This document shows, piece by piece, positions 9,056 through 18,002 of a stretch of DNA of 64,000 bases. Source of the DNA: Yoonia ponticola (GTDB lineage: Bacteria; Pseudomonadota; Alphaproteobacteria; Rhodobacterales; Rhodobacteraceae); contig NZ_JACIJM010000004.1 in assembly GCF_014199395.1 (NCBI RefSeq), positions 124,001 to 188,000 of the forward strand, written 5' to 3'. Below the pieces are notes generated by a model that was not told the origin of the DNA, made no database searches, and saw nothing but the letters and a program-made list of their open reading frames with translations. The translations under genes were made by a program, and so were the position numbers. How positions within the stretch are numbered: position 1 is the stretch's first letter; each line of letters starts with the position of its first letter.

Positions 9056-9447
9056 CTATCTGCGAGTTGTCCGAGCCTTAAGCCAGTCTTGCAATTCGAC
9101 CTGTGTCATGTCGCCGTTGACGACGTTGACAACAATATCGTCAAGTCGGTCGTCATCTAAAAGGGTCAGCTCAAAATCGCTACGATCAAACAACAATTCA
9201 GTGAGTAGCCACGACGTTCGTTTGTTCCCATCATTGAAGCCGTGACTAGAGGCAACACCATGCAGTAACGCCGCGCCCTTGGCCCAAATCATGCGATGAC
9301 GCCGTGATACGGACGGCCAAGAGCGCCGTGTATGTTATCAATGTTGCTGATGCCGCGTAGGCCACCAAAGGCGTCGAGTGATTCCTCGTGGGCTTCTAGC
9401 GCATCCGAGAATGTTACGCGGTAATGGCGTTTACCGATTTGCCAGTC
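9056..9447 (-). pseudogene. doc: Doc/Fic-type death-on-curing toxin, frameshifted
   Basis: The distal part (ATG 9292 to stop 9056) encodes KGAALLHGVASSHGFNDGNK followed by RTSWLLTELLFDR, containing the Doc active-site motif HGFNDGNKR. The proximal part lies in another frame: it reads RVTFSDALEAHEESLDAFGG, then LRGISNIDNIHGALGRPYHG, and hits a stop just afterwards. Removing one base near 9299-9301 explains the break, since adding one base there would join both halves into a normal Doc protein of about 125 residues. No ATG, GTG or TTG start is visible in the proximal frame. Doc toxins phosphorylate EF-Tu. The locus is likely inactive, unless the lost base is a sequencing error. Confidence 0.75.
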
Positions 9448-9610
9448 GCTGCAAAGCGTCTCTGTTCTTCGTCACGCTCTTGCTAATAGCCGCTGACGAT
9501 TCTGACTTAACAGTGTGCGTCGAGGTCGCGCCGCCGCTTTTCCGGACAACATATTGACCCGTTTTTGCGGTGCGTGTGACCGTAGCGGCATTTGAATTCT
9601 TCGAAGTCAT
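9431..9610 (-). CDS. Probable antitoxin of the Doc locus
   Basis: This 59-residue basic protein (MTSKNSNAATVTRTAKTGQY onward, ending KNRDALQRLANR) immediately precedes the doc remnant and overlaps its proximal reading frame by about 17 bases. Small antitoxins of Doc pairs often end with such an NRxALxRLAxR tail. AAAGGA lies 7 bases before ATG 9610, a good ribosome site. No DNA-binding motif is obvious. The function is inferred from position and tail. It may persist alone because its toxin is broken. Confidence 0.6.
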   Translation of the reverse strand: MTSKNSNAATVTRTAKTGQYVVRKSGGATSTHTVKSESSAAISKSVTKNRDALQRLANR

Positions 9611-9742
9611 GTGTCGTCCTTTCACTGTCCAAGATGCGATGCGTTGGGTTTAATATCAAGTATCTCTGTCTAAAATGTGAATGCAACGCACCGAGGGCTG
9701 GTTCGTGAATACGTCAGCGGAAAGCATTGTTTTTAGCGCACC

Positions 9743-9919
9743 CTACCGCATAAACCGCCGCAACACATTCGCCGCCTGCCGTGCTCGTTGTGCGTTTTTG
9801 CGTTTGGATTGCGCCGACGCCCGCCCCTCGGCGGTTCCCGTTTTATCTTGCGTTGCCTTGTTGATGCCTTTGGATACCAGTTGGTTCATTGCCATGCGGA
9901 TCAGTGATTGCATATTCAT
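9743..9919 (-). CDS. Small conserved-type protein coupled to scpB
   Basis: This 58-residue basic protein begins MNMQSLIRMAMNQLVSKGIN and ends ANVLRRFMR; the middle is rich in Lys, Arg, Gln and Ala. Its ATG overlaps the TGA of scpB (ATGA), implying translational coupling. It is the last gene of the scpA-scpB run. I do not recognise a domain; the two amphipathic helices joined by a polar basic linker are compatible with a membrane-surface or nucleic-acid-binding peptide. Function unknown. Confidence 0.7.
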   Translation of the reverse strand: MNMQSLIRMAMNQLVSKGINKATQDKTGTAEGRASAQSKRKNAQRARQAANVLRRFMR

Positions 9920-10554
9920 TCGTCGCTCTCCTCGAACATATCGGCTTGATCGTCGTTGGTGTCTTCGTCCACGTCGCCTGTGCCGGGTGGTGGTCGGTTC
10001 TCTAGCAATCCAGCAGAGCGGAGCTCTTTCAGGCCCGGTAGGTCGCGCGCGTTTTCTAGCCCAAAGTGGTCTAGGAAACCCGCTGTCACCACAAATGTCA
10101 CGGGGCGGCCTGGGGTCATGCGGCGGCGTCCGAGCCGCACCCATTCCAACTCGATCAACTGGTCGATGGTGCCGCGTGACACCGAAACACCCCGAATTTC
10201 TTCGATTTCGGCCCGTGTGGCGGGTTGATGGTAGGCGATGATGGCGAGCGTCTCGATGGCGGCACGGGACAGTTTGCGCACCTCGACCGTTTCTTTTTGC
10301 ATCAAGTAGCCAAGGTCCGGCGCTGTGCGAAACGCATAGGCGTCTTCGATTTTGACCAGATGTACGCCGCGTCCTTCATAGCGTTTGCCGACATGCACCA
10401 ACGCTTCGACCGGATTGCAGCCGTGCGGCATCCGGCCTGTCAGTTCCTTGATCGACACGGGGTCCGCTGTTGCAAACAGGATCGCCTCGACCATGCGGGT
10501 TTGTTCGGCCAATGGCGGCGCCTCGAACAGGCTTTCGTTTTGCACATCACTCAT
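9916..10554 (-). CDS. scpB: Segregation and condensation protein B
   Basis: ScpB dimers bind the kleisin ScpA in the SMC-ScpAB condensin complex. The 212-residue protein shows two winged-helix domains: MVEAILFATADPVSIKELTG, then LSRAAIETLAIIAYHQPATR with the family motif AIIAYHQPxTRxEIExIRGV, followed by SRGTIDQLIELEWVR and GRPVTFVVTAGFLDHFGL. A proline- and acid-rich tail follows. The start ATG 10554 overlaps the scpA stop by 8 bases, so the pair is translationally coupled. Confidence 0.93.
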   Translation of the reverse strand: MSDVQNESLFEAPPLAEQTRMVEAILFATADPVSIKELTGRMPHGCNPVEALVHVGKRYEGRGVHLVKIEDAYAFRTAPDLGYLMQKETVEVRKLSRAAIETLAIIAYHQPATRAEIEEIRGVSVSRGTIDQLIELEWVRLGRRRMTPGRPVTFVVTAGFLDHFGLENARDLPGLKELRSAGLLENRPPPGTGDVDEDTNDDQADMFEESDE

Positions 10555-11344
10555 CGCGGGGTAGCCTTTTGCGGATTTGGATTGGCGCGAAAATCTCGCC
10601 TTGCCGGATTTCGATTTTGCCCTCTTTGGCCAGTTCCAGCGACGCGGCAAAGGTGGCCGCGGTGGACGACCGTGTGCGTACTGCGTCGGCGTCCCAGCCG
10701 TCGGGGAAATAGCTTTGCAGGTCGGTCCAGTCGCCCGCAAAGCCGATCATGCCGCGCATCCGTTCCAGTGCTTGCTCCATCGTCATGATGTGGGCGCGGT
10801 CCAGCACGAAGGGGCGAAAGTTGTCTTTGGTCCTGATCCGCGCGTAGCCCTGCATCAAATCTAAAAGCGTCGCGGTGTAGGTGACTTTGCGCACGCGCTG
10901 CACGTCTTCGGTGATTCCACGGGCAAAGAAATCACGGCCCAGCTGATCGCGGCCCATCAGTTTGGCTGCGACCTCGCGCATCGCGGCAAGCCGTTCAAGT
11001 TGATACGCCAGATGTGCGGCAAGTTCTTCGCCGGACGGGCCGTCTTCGGTTGGATCAGGCGGTAGCAGGAGGCGCGATTTAAGGAATGCGAGCCACGCCG
11101 CCATCACCAGATAATCCGCCGCCAGTTCAAGGCGCAGTTCTTTGGCCTTTTCCACAAACGCCAGATATTGTTTCGCCAGAGCAAGGATCGAGATTTGCCG
11201 CAGGTCCACCTTTTGCGTCCGCGATAGCATCAAGAGCAGGTCAAGCGGCCCTTCAAATGCGCCCACGTCAACGATCAGCGCCTCGGCGGCGACACGTTCG
11301 CTGACGCTCATCAGGTCAGGCTCAGAGGTATCCGAATTGGTCAT
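10547..11344 (-). CDS. scpA: Segregation and condensation protein A (kleisin)
   Basis: ScpA bridges the SMC heads in bacterial condensin. The 265-residue protein has the N-terminal family mark FEGPLDLLLMLSRTQKVDL with ISILALAKQYL and ADYLVMAAWLAFLKSRLLLP, and a C-terminal winged helix (STAATFAASLELAKEGKIEI and RQGEIFAPI). It starts 8 bp after nagZ ends and overlaps scpB, as in the conserved alphaproteobacterial nagZ-scpA-scpB set. Confidence 0.95.
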   Translation of the reverse strand: MTNSDTSEPDLMSVSERVAAEALIVDVGAFEGPLDLLLMLSRTQKVDLRQISILALAKQYLAFVEKAKELRLELAADYLVMAAWLAFLKSRLLLPPDPTEDGPSGEELAAHLAYQLERLAAMREVAAKLMGRDQLGRDFFARGITEDVQRVRKVTYTATLLDLMQGYARIRTKDNFRPFVLDRAHIMTMEQALERMRGMIGFAGDWTDLQSYFPDGWDADAVRTRSSTAATFAASLELAKEGKIEIRQGEIFAPIQIRKRLPRDE

Positions 11345-11352
11345 AACTGCCT

Positions 11353-12339
11353 TCAGCCAAGTTGGGCTGCAAGGTCCGCTTTGAGGGCTGAAATGTCAAT
11401 GTTTTCGGGCGCTTTTCGGAAGGTCAACGCCCGGTCTGCGCGGATCTGCGCCGCGTCGGTCATGGTGCCGGATGCGGCGGCCACGGCTGTCATATCGTCG
11501 GGTTTGCCGTTGCAATGCAAGGACATGTCGCAGCCAGCCGCGATCGATGCGCTGGCGCGTTCACCGATGGTGCCGGACAGGGCTTCCATCGACAAATCAT
11601 CGGTCATCAGCAAGCCCTCAAAGCCGATGTCGCGGCGGATCGCATTGATGAGCGTCGGGTTTTGGGTGGCTGGCAGATCGCCCGCCTCGGGAAAGACCAT
11701 ATGCGCGGACATGCCAAGCGGCACGTCGTTGAGCGCACGGAACGGGGCAAAGTCCCAGTCGCGGGCCTCTGACAAGGTCGCGTTGGCAGTGGGCAGGTTC
11801 AAGTGGCTGTCCACGGTTGTGCGCCCATGCCCCGGCATGTGTTTCAGGATCGGCAGCACACCGCCCGCAAGATAGCCGTCAGCGACGGCACGCGCATTGG
11901 CAATCACCGTCGCAGGATCGCGGCCCATGCAGCGGTTTTGCAAGAATGGATGGGTCTCATTAGAGGCAATGTCGCAGGTCGGCCCGCAGTTGGCGTCAAT
12001 GCCCACGTCACGCAGTTCTGCCGCGATCAGACGGGCACGCAGCCAGAAACTATGCGCGGCATCCTTTGCTTTATCGGCTTGATCCAATGGCGGCAGGTAT
12101 TCGGCCCAGTGCGGCGCGCGCATCCGTTGAACGCGCCCGCCTTCTTGGTCAATCATAATTGCAGCGTCGCGGCCTACGGTCTCGCGCAGTTCAGCCGTGA
12201 GCAGACGTAGCTGCTCTGGCGTGTCCACGTTGCGGGCAAACAGGATAAAGCCCCACGGGTTCGCGTCCCGAAAGAACGCTTTTTCCCAATCGCTTAGCCG
12301 CAACCCCAAAGGTGCAAAAGTCGTCGCACCAATTGTCAT
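11353..12339 (-). CDS. nagZ: Beta-N-acetylhexosaminidase NagZ
   Basis: NagZ is the cytoplasmic glycoside hydrolase family 3 enzyme that removes N-acetylglucosamine from recycled muropeptides. The 328-residue protein shows GFILFARNV, the substrate loop IDQEGGRVQRM, the signature KHMPGHGRTTVDSH with the mobile catalytic His/Asp dyad, and LLMTDDLSMEAL with the nucleophile Asp. Its ATG at 12339 overlaps the stop of the SPOR gene by one base (TAATG), so translation is probably coupled. Confidence 0.94.
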   Translation of the reverse strand: MTIGATTFAPLGLRLSDWEKAFFRDANPWGFILFARNVDTPEQLRLLTAELRETVGRDAAIMIDQEGGRVQRMRAPHWAEYLPPLDQADKAKDAAHSFWLRARLIAAELRDVGIDANCGPTCDIASNETHPFLQNRCMGRDPATVIANARAVADGYLAGGVLPILKHMPGHGRTTVDSHLNLPTANATLSEARDWDFAPFRALNDVPLGMSAHMVFPEAGDLPATQNPTLINAIRRDIGFEGLLMTDDLSMEALSGTIGERASASIAAGCDMSLHCNGKPDDMTAVAAASGTMTDAAQIRADRALTFRKAPENIDISALKADLAAQLG

Positions 12340-13385
12340 TAACGTACAACGACCGGAATACAATCAGCGTTAGCGGCTTGCAGTGTGGCGCAGAACCGGC
12401 GGGCGTCTGCCGCTTCGGTAAAGCCGCTGGCCCGCAAGCGGTAGAAGGTGCTGCCGCCGCTGGATGCTTCTTGGATCACGCGGGATTTGTCGCCCATGTA
12501 ATCGGCGAACAAAGACGCCATGCGGGTCCATTCGGCAGCGGCCGTGTCTGCGGATGGGAACGCGCCGAGCTGCACAAGGTTGGTGCCAACGGGCAACGCG
12601 CCGTCGGTGGCAACGGTTGCTTCAGCCAAGGCGGCTGCAACGGCTGTGCTTGTATCTGCGACTTGTGGCGCTGCCGCTGTGGGCGCTGCTGATGGTGTCG
12701 CGGATGCTTGTGTCACGCTGGCTGGGCGCACGGTTGGTCGCAGCGATGTTGACACACCCGGCACGCTTGGGGCGACCGCTGGTGCGGATGCAACGTCGAC
12801 ACCGTCCACGGACACTGTCGGCTCGATTGTGGCGCCGTCAGCAAGGGCTGTCATCGGTGTGGCAGTTCCCGCGATCTGGTCGGCAAGTGCGAGGATACCT
12901 TCGGTGGTTAGTCGCTCTGTCGCGTCTGTTGTCACGGATGTTTCAAGTGCGGTTGGAATTTGCGCCTCGGTCGGGGCCGCGTCCGCTGCTGGCATCACTT
13001 CGCCCGCTTCGGCTTGCGATTCCAGATGTAGGTTATCGTCGATCAATGGCTCAACGCTCAAATCTTCTTCGGCCAGACCAGCGGTTTGCGGTGCCAAGAG
13101 CAAGCTGTCGGACGGACCTGCCGCCTCGCCAATACCCGCCACGTCGTTCACAGACAGACCTTCGTGGGATGCAATATCACCGCCCGGCGTTTGTGGGGCC
13201 ACGCGCATCGCACCGTCCATCGCACGGACAACCGGAATGCCGGACACGTCACGCATAATCAACTGATAGCCCCAGACGCTGACGCCCACGACTAATGCAA
13301 GTGACACTGCCGCCCCTGCATAGTTCATCAATGAACCGGATTGCACAAAGGATTGGGATTTATCCCGCTCGTCGTATATCGCCAT
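12339..13385 (-). CDS. SPOR domain membrane protein
   Basis: The 348-residue protein has a short cytoplasmic start, one membrane helix (about residues 20-45, MNYAGAAVSLALVVGVSVWG), a long acidic, alanine- and threonine-rich periplasmic linker, and a C-terminal SPOR domain beginning at about 268 (NLVQLGAFPSADTAAAEWTR) and ending with DARRFCATLQAANADCIPV. SPOR domains bind denuded septal peptidoglycan, so a role in division or cell-wall remodelling is likely. It lies between argS and nagZ, its normal place in this order. Confidence 0.9.
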   Translation of the reverse strand: MAIYDERDKSQSFVQSGSLMNYAGAAVSLALVVGVSVWGYQLIMRDVSGIPVVRAMDGAMRVAPQTPGGDIASHEGLSVNDVAGIGEAAGPSDSLLLAPQTAGLAEEDLSVEPLIDDNLHLESQAEAGEVMPAADAAPTEAQIPTALETSVTTDATERLTTEGILALADQIAGTATPMTALADGATIEPTVSVDGVDVASAPAVAPSVPGVSTSLRPTVRPASVTQASATPSAAPTAAAPQVADTSTAVAAALAEATVATDGALPVGTNLVQLGAFPSADTAAAEWTRMASLFADYMGDKSRVIQEASSGGSTFYRLRASGFTEAADARRFCATLQAANADCIPVVVR

Positions 13386-13469
13386 GCCTGCCTCGCGCCA
13401 ACTTAACCGGCCATCGCCGCCGGGTGCTGATCATCTAAAGTTTGCTCGGTCCTACAGCGGTGTAGTTGA

Positions 13470-15206
13470 CTACATCTCTTCCGCAGGAGTGACCCCAAGA
13501 ATACCCAAGCCAGCCACGATCACAACCGAAACGGCGCGAATCAGTGCAATTTTCGCCTGTGTTGTCGAAACGTCACCCTCTTGAACAAAGCGCAGAGACA
13601 CATCGTCGTTGCCTTTGTTGTAGAGCGCGTGGAAATCGGAGGCCAATTCGTAGAGGTAAAACGCGATTTTATGCGGCTCGTGGCCTTTGGCAGCGATCTC
13701 AACCAGACGCGGCCATTCGGCCAGCTTTTTGGCGACGGTCAGTTCGGCGTCATTTGTGAGGCCGGACAGGTCAATGGTCGCCAACGTGTCTGGTGCAACA
13801 TCGGTGAATGCCGCCGCCTTTGCCGTGGCGGAATTGATCCGCGCATAGGCGTAGTTCACGTAGAACACGGGGTTGTCTTTGGATTGTTCCAACACTTTGG
13901 CAAAATCAAAGTCCAGCGGCGCGTCGTTTTTGCGGGTTAGCATGTGGAACCGTGTGACGCTTGCGCCCACTTGATCGACCACATCACGCAGGGTCACGAA
14001 TGTCCCTGCCCGTTTGGACATTTTGAACGGCTCGCCATTTTTGTAGAGTTTGACCAGCTGCGTCAGCTTGATATCCAGCGGCACTTTGTTGTCGGACAAC
14101 GCAGACACAGCCGCCTTCATCCGTTTCACATAGCCGCCGTGATCCGCGCCAAACACGTTGATCAGCGCGTCAAAGCCACGGTTCACCTTGTCGTAGTGAT
14201 ACGCGATATCCGGTGCAAAGTAGGTCCACGCCCCGTCTGATTTCTGCACAGCACGGTCTTGGTCGTCGCCAAAGTCGGTGGATTTGAACAGCGTTTGCTC
14301 ACGCGCTTCCCAATCGTCGGGCATTTTGCCCTTTGGTGGTTCCAGCGTGCCTTGGTAGATCAGACCTTTTTCCTTGAGTTCCGCAATCGCGGATTCGATC
14401 AAGCCTGTGCCATAGAGCGACTTTTCGGAAAAGAAGTTATCCATCTCGATGTTCAACGCCGCCAGATCGGACCGGATCAGGTCCATCATCTTTTCGGTAG
14501 AGAATTCGCGAATATCTTGCAGCCAGACGTCTTCGCCTTTGCCGATATAGGCGTCGCCGACTTTGTCTTTCAACGCCTGACCGACAGGGATCAGATAATC
14601 ACCCGGATAGGTGCCGTCCTCGAACGCGACCTTTTGACCGTGCGCCTCTTGATACCGCAGGAATACAGACCGCGCGAGCACGTCAACTTGGCCGCCGCCG
14701 TCGTTGATGTAGTATTCTTTGGTGACGTCATAACCCGCATAGGCCAGCAACGTAGCCAGCGCATCGCCGAACACAGCGCCCCGCGTGTGACCGACGTGAA
14801 GCGGACCAGTGGGGTTGGCGGACACATATTCCACCATCATCTTTTTGCCTTGGCCGAGCGTGGATTTACCGTAATCCACATCCGTCAGCGCAGCCTTCAC
14901 CACACCCTGCCAGACATCCGGCGTGAGCCGCATGTTCAAGAACCCCGGCCCTGCGACTTCGGCAGACGCAATCCGCGCATCAGCGGTCAGTTTGCCAGCC
15001 AGCGCGTCGGCAATCGCACGCGGGTTCATCTTGGCGGGTTTCGCCAGCACCATCGCGGCATTGGTCGCCATGTCACCATGTGCTGCATCTCGGGGCGGCT
15101 CGACCGCAACATTGTCAAAGGACAGACCGCCAGGCAGCGTGCCGTCAGCAACAAGAGCGTCAAGACTGTCAATCACAACAGCCCGAATATCAGCAAAGAG
15201 GTTCAT
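13470..15206 (-). CDS. argS: Arginyl-tRNA synthetase
   Basis: This class I synthetase of 578 residues charges tRNA-Arg. Visible landmarks are the N-terminal Add-1 region, the HIGH-like motif in SANPTGPLHVGHTRGAV (about residues 130-146), the KMSK-like loop FKMSKRAGTFVTLRD at about 395, and the C-terminal anticodon-binding helices with YAYARINS and HALYNKGND. The length and ends fit the family. It heads the argS-SPOR-nagZ-scpAB run. Confidence 0.96.
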   Translation of the reverse strand: MNLFADIRAVVIDSLDALVADGTLPGGLSFDNVAVEPPRDAAHGDMATNAAMVLAKPAKMNPRAIADALAGKLTADARIASAEVAGPGFLNMRLTPDVWQGVVKAALTDVDYGKSTLGQGKKMMVEYVSANPTGPLHVGHTRGAVFGDALATLLAYAGYDVTKEYYINDGGGQVDVLARSVFLRYQEAHGQKVAFEDGTYPGDYLIPVGQALKDKVGDAYIGKGEDVWLQDIREFSTEKMMDLIRSDLAALNIEMDNFFSEKSLYGTGLIESAIAELKEKGLIYQGTLEPPKGKMPDDWEAREQTLFKSTDFGDDQDRAVQKSDGAWTYFAPDIAYHYDKVNRGFDALINVFGADHGGYVKRMKAAVSALSDNKVPLDIKLTQLVKLYKNGEPFKMSKRAGTFVTLRDVVDQVGASVTRFHMLTRKNDAPLDFDFAKVLEQSKDNPVFYVNYAYARINSATAKAAAFTDVAPDTLATIDLSGLTNDAELTVAKKLAEWPRLVEIAAKGHEPHKIAFYLYELASDFHALYNKGNDDVSLRFVQEGDVSTTQAKIALIRAVSVVIVAGLGILGVTPAEEM

Positions 15207-15312
15207 AGCGTTTTCACATTTCTATCGGTGTAAGCCGTCCGTCTACCACTATTGGCGTGTAGGTCAATTGGTGGGATGGACGCAAAAGCTACGATCCAAG
15301 CAGGTTCGCCGT

Positions 15313-17154
15313 TTATGTCCCTGCTTCCGCTGGCGGCTGTGTGCTGCCATTGGCGGATGGCGGCCGCAGTGCGATCAGGCGTAGTCCCGCGCTGCTTTTG
15401 ATGTCGGCGTTGTGCCGCACCAGTTTGATCGCTCCGCCTTCGGGCATCCAGCCGAGCAGGATCGATTCAGGGTGTTCGTCGCGCCATTGGGTAAACCCGA
15501 ATTCGTCGGTCAGGCGCGTGATGCGGAAGGTCCAGCCTTCTATGACCAACGCTTCCAATTCACGGAAGGGCTTTTCCGGCCCAAAACGTTGCCCGCCCAA
15601 AGTCCGCGGCAATTGGTGCCGCGCGCTGTCCGCTTTTTCACGCATGATCTGAAACACGTTTTCGCGCCCGTATTCCGGCGAAAGATCGGTTGCGACAAGC
15701 GTGTTATAGGCGTCGTTATCCGTGGCCGCGACCAAGGTGGCGTAGTTGATGAATTCAAGCCGATTTTCAGCCGCCTCAGACAGGATATCGCCCGAGAACG
15801 TCGGGATGCCAGCGCTACGCGCACGGCGCAGGTGGCCAAAGTTCGGGTCAGTCATCAGCACGGGAATTTCCGCTTTTTGCAGCGCTTCGGCCATGCCTGT
15901 GGTGAACCGCGATCCACCAATCAGGATCACACCGGGGGTGCTTGCGCCCGTCAGGCCAAGAAACCGCGCGAACGGGGCCAAGGTAAAGCCGTGTAGCACA
16001 ACAGTAAACGCCACCAGCACAAAGGCCAGCGGTCCGATCAGTGCCGCGTCTTCGATGCCCAACTCTTGCAAGCGTTCGCCGAACAGCCCTGCCACCGCGA
16101 TCAAAACCACGCCGCGCGGGCCGGTAAAGGCCACTAGCGCTTGCTCTTTGAACGGCAACTTCGATCCGATCAGTGACACAAAAACGGTCAACGGACGTGC
16201 CACGAGAACCACCAGCAAGACAAAGCCCGCAGCCCGCAGGTCCAACTGCTTGAGCGCCGCAAAATCGAGGTTCGCGGCCAGCAGGATGAAGACACCAGAC
16301 ACCAACAAGATCGTCGCGTGTTCTTTGAAACGCAGCAATTCGGTGTAGCTAGGCAGGTTGGCATTCGCGATCACAACGCCCATGACGGTCACGGCAAGCA
16401 AGCCGCTTTCGTGCAGAACCGCGTCCGAAATGGCGAAAACGGCCAGTAGTAGCGTGAACAGCACGGGGACCTTCATGTATTCCGGCACCCACGCCCGCTT
16501 GAACGCGCGTGACAATCCGTAGCCACCGATCCAGCCAAGGATCGATGCCACGACGACGCCAATCGCGAGTTCCATTGTGGCCTCGGTCGGCGTCGTGCCT
16601 TCGGTATTCAGGACCAACACAACCGAAAACGCCAGCACAGCAGCCAATGCGCCGATCGGATCGTTCACGATGGCTTCCCATTGCAACAAGGCCGCAGGAC
16701 GTCGCGACAAACGTGCCGTCCGCAACAACGGTGCGATCACGGTGGGGCCTGTGACGATCATGATACCGCCGAACACAGCCGAGCTTTCCCAGCCCAGCCC
16801 TGCCCCGTAATGCAGCGCCAAAACAGAGGTAAACCAGCCAAGCGGCGCACCGATAAACACCAGCCGCCGCACACCGACAGCCGCGTCACGCAGATGGTGA
16901 AAGTTCAGGGTCAGACCGCCTTCGAACAGGATAATCGCAACCGCAATCGAAATCATCGGACCTGTCAGAGGACCGATATCACGGGCCGGATCAAAGATGC
17001 CCAGCACAGGACCAATGATAATCCCCGCGACGAGCATCAAAACAATGGCAGGCATCCGCAATCGCCACGCGAGCCATTGGGACCCCACGCCAAGAACGCC
17101 GACAAGCGCAATTGCTTCGACGGGGCTTAGGCCCGATGCGGATTCGATAGCCAT
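15313..17154 (-). CDS. Cation:proton antiporter with C-terminal TrkA-N-like domain
   Basis: The 613-residue protein has about 12 membrane helices of the CPA1 Na+/H+ exchanger type, with the conserved stretches LEGGLTL (in ILFEGGLTLNF) and TGPTVIAPLL plus the ion-binding Asp in VNDPIGALAA. Residues from about 400 form a soluble Rossmann-like domain (GVILIGGSRFTTGMAEALQK and VLMTDPNFGHLRRARSAGIP) resembling TrkA-N nucleotide-binding domains, followed by a small C-terminal domain. It likely exports Na+ or K+ for pH and salt balance, fitting a marine organism. GGAGAG precedes ATG 17154. It separates dgt from argS. Confidence 0.88.
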   Translation of the reverse strand: MAIESASGLSPVEAIALVGVLGVGSQWLAWRLRMPAIVLMLVAGIIIGPVLGIFDPARDIGPLTGPMISIAVAIILFEGGLTLNFHHLRDAAVGVRRLVFIGAPLGWFTSVLALHYGAGLGWESSAVFGGIMIVTGPTVIAPLLRTARLSRRPAALLQWEAIVNDPIGALAAVLAFSVVLVLNTEGTTPTEATMELAIGVVVASILGWIGGYGLSRAFKRAWVPEYMKVPVLFTLLLAVFAISDAVLHESGLLAVTVMGVVIANANLPSYTELLRFKEHATILLVSGVFILLAANLDFAALKQLDLRAAGFVLLVVLVARPLTVFVSLIGSKLPFKEQALVAFTGPRGVVLIAVAGLFGERLQELGIEDAALIGPLAFVLVAFTVVLHGFTLAPFARFLGLTGASTPGVILIGGSRFTTGMAEALQKAEIPVLMTDPNFGHLRRARSAGIPTFSGDILSEAAENRLEFINYATLVAATDNDAYNTLVATDLSPEYGRENVFQIMREKADSARHQLPRTLGGQRFGPEKPFRELEALVIEGWTFRITRLTDEFGFTQWRDEHPESILLGWMPEGGAIKLVRHNADIKSSAGLRLIALRPPSANGSTQPPAEAGT

Positions 17155-17220
17155 GATGGTCTCTCCTGTGGTCGGACGTACCTACCACGCGGAATTAGCT
17201 CGTAAAAGTACCGTCAATCA

Positions 17221-17838
17221 TTACGCGGCGGTATGTGGACGACGTGACCACCGACGCAGACCAAAGAAACCGAGCAATGCAGACAACAACAAGGGTAGTC
17301 CCGCAGGCAGCGGCACGGGGGCAATGGGTGCCGCCAGACCGAATGAAAGGTTGTCTAAAGTATGCGTTTCAGCACGACCGCTTTGTGATCCGGTGCTGAC
17401 AGTCAGCGATGCAAACGACAGATCGGACACAAAACCCCAGAACCCGTCGTAAGGCGCGTTGATCTCTTGCGATACGATCTCTCCGTTGCTGAGGGTAAAT
17501 TGCAATCCGGTGCCAGTCCCACCCAGCGCCAGATCAAAATCCCCACCAAAAGCAGTTGTTGCGGTTGAAAAGCTATATGTCGTTGTATTAGCGCCAATTC
17601 CAAAAAGTCCAACTGATGGGCTGTCGCGAAAAACACCGCTGTTGGTGACAAACCCAGCATCGCTTGAAATCGACATATTCTGAAAACTGGCGTCGCTGAA
17701 GTCTTCAAAGTTCAGACTGCCGCCTGTGGCAATATCATACGCGGCACGGTCGGTGTAGATCGTGGTCGCGGCTGCTGCCGCGCCAGCGTCAATCGCCAGT
17801 GCGAGCAAAATGCCAGATGATATATGCGCTATTTTCAC
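17221..17838 (-). CDS. VPLPA-CTERM sorting domain protein, secreted
   Basis: From GTG 17838 (GAGGG 8 bases upstream) the 205-residue protein starts directly with a signal peptide (KIAHISSGILLALAIDAGAAAAA). The middle is a beta-rich domain with an F-E-D start (NFEDFSDASF) and a Gly/Thr-rich core. The C-terminus has the tripartite sorting tail: VPLPAGLPLLL, a membrane helix and the basic end LRRWSRR. Such tails are recognised by exosortase-type enzymes, which process surface proteins. No exosortase is in the window. An upstream ATG in frame would bury the signal peptide, so GTG is preferred. Exact role unknown. Confidence 0.82.
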   Translation of the reverse strand: MKIAHISSGILLALAIDAGAAAAATTIYTDRAAYDIATGGSLNFEDFSDASFQNMSISSDAGFVTNSGVFRDSPSVGLFGIGANTTTYSFSTATTAFGGDFDLALGGTGTGLQFTLSNGEIVSQEINAPYDGFWGFVSDLSFASLTVSTGSQSGRAETHTLDNLSFGLAAPIAPVPLPAGLPLLLSALLGFFGLRRWSRRPHTAA

Positions 17839-18002
17839 GGAACGACCCTCTTTGACTTCATCAAGAGATCCGCCTGCGACGCGCATTTAGACCTACTGTT
17901 GCCTTGATTTAGCCTAGGCCGCTGGTCGAATTCATGTCGCGAATGTGTCGTTTCTGGGGAAAATTAACCATTTATTAACTCTCCCCAGTTTTCCGTGCCG
18001 CG

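Noticed and set aside
12464..13266. Plus-strand ORFs of 248-264 codons opposite the SPOR gene
   Set aside because: They are reverse-strand echoes of the Ala/Thr-rich SPOR linker and lack any signal or domain.
14259..15233. Long plus-strand ORF of 324 codons opposite argS
   Set aside because: It is the reverse shadow of the clear argS gene, lacks any family pattern and has an Arg/His/Gln-rich composition typical of antisense frames.
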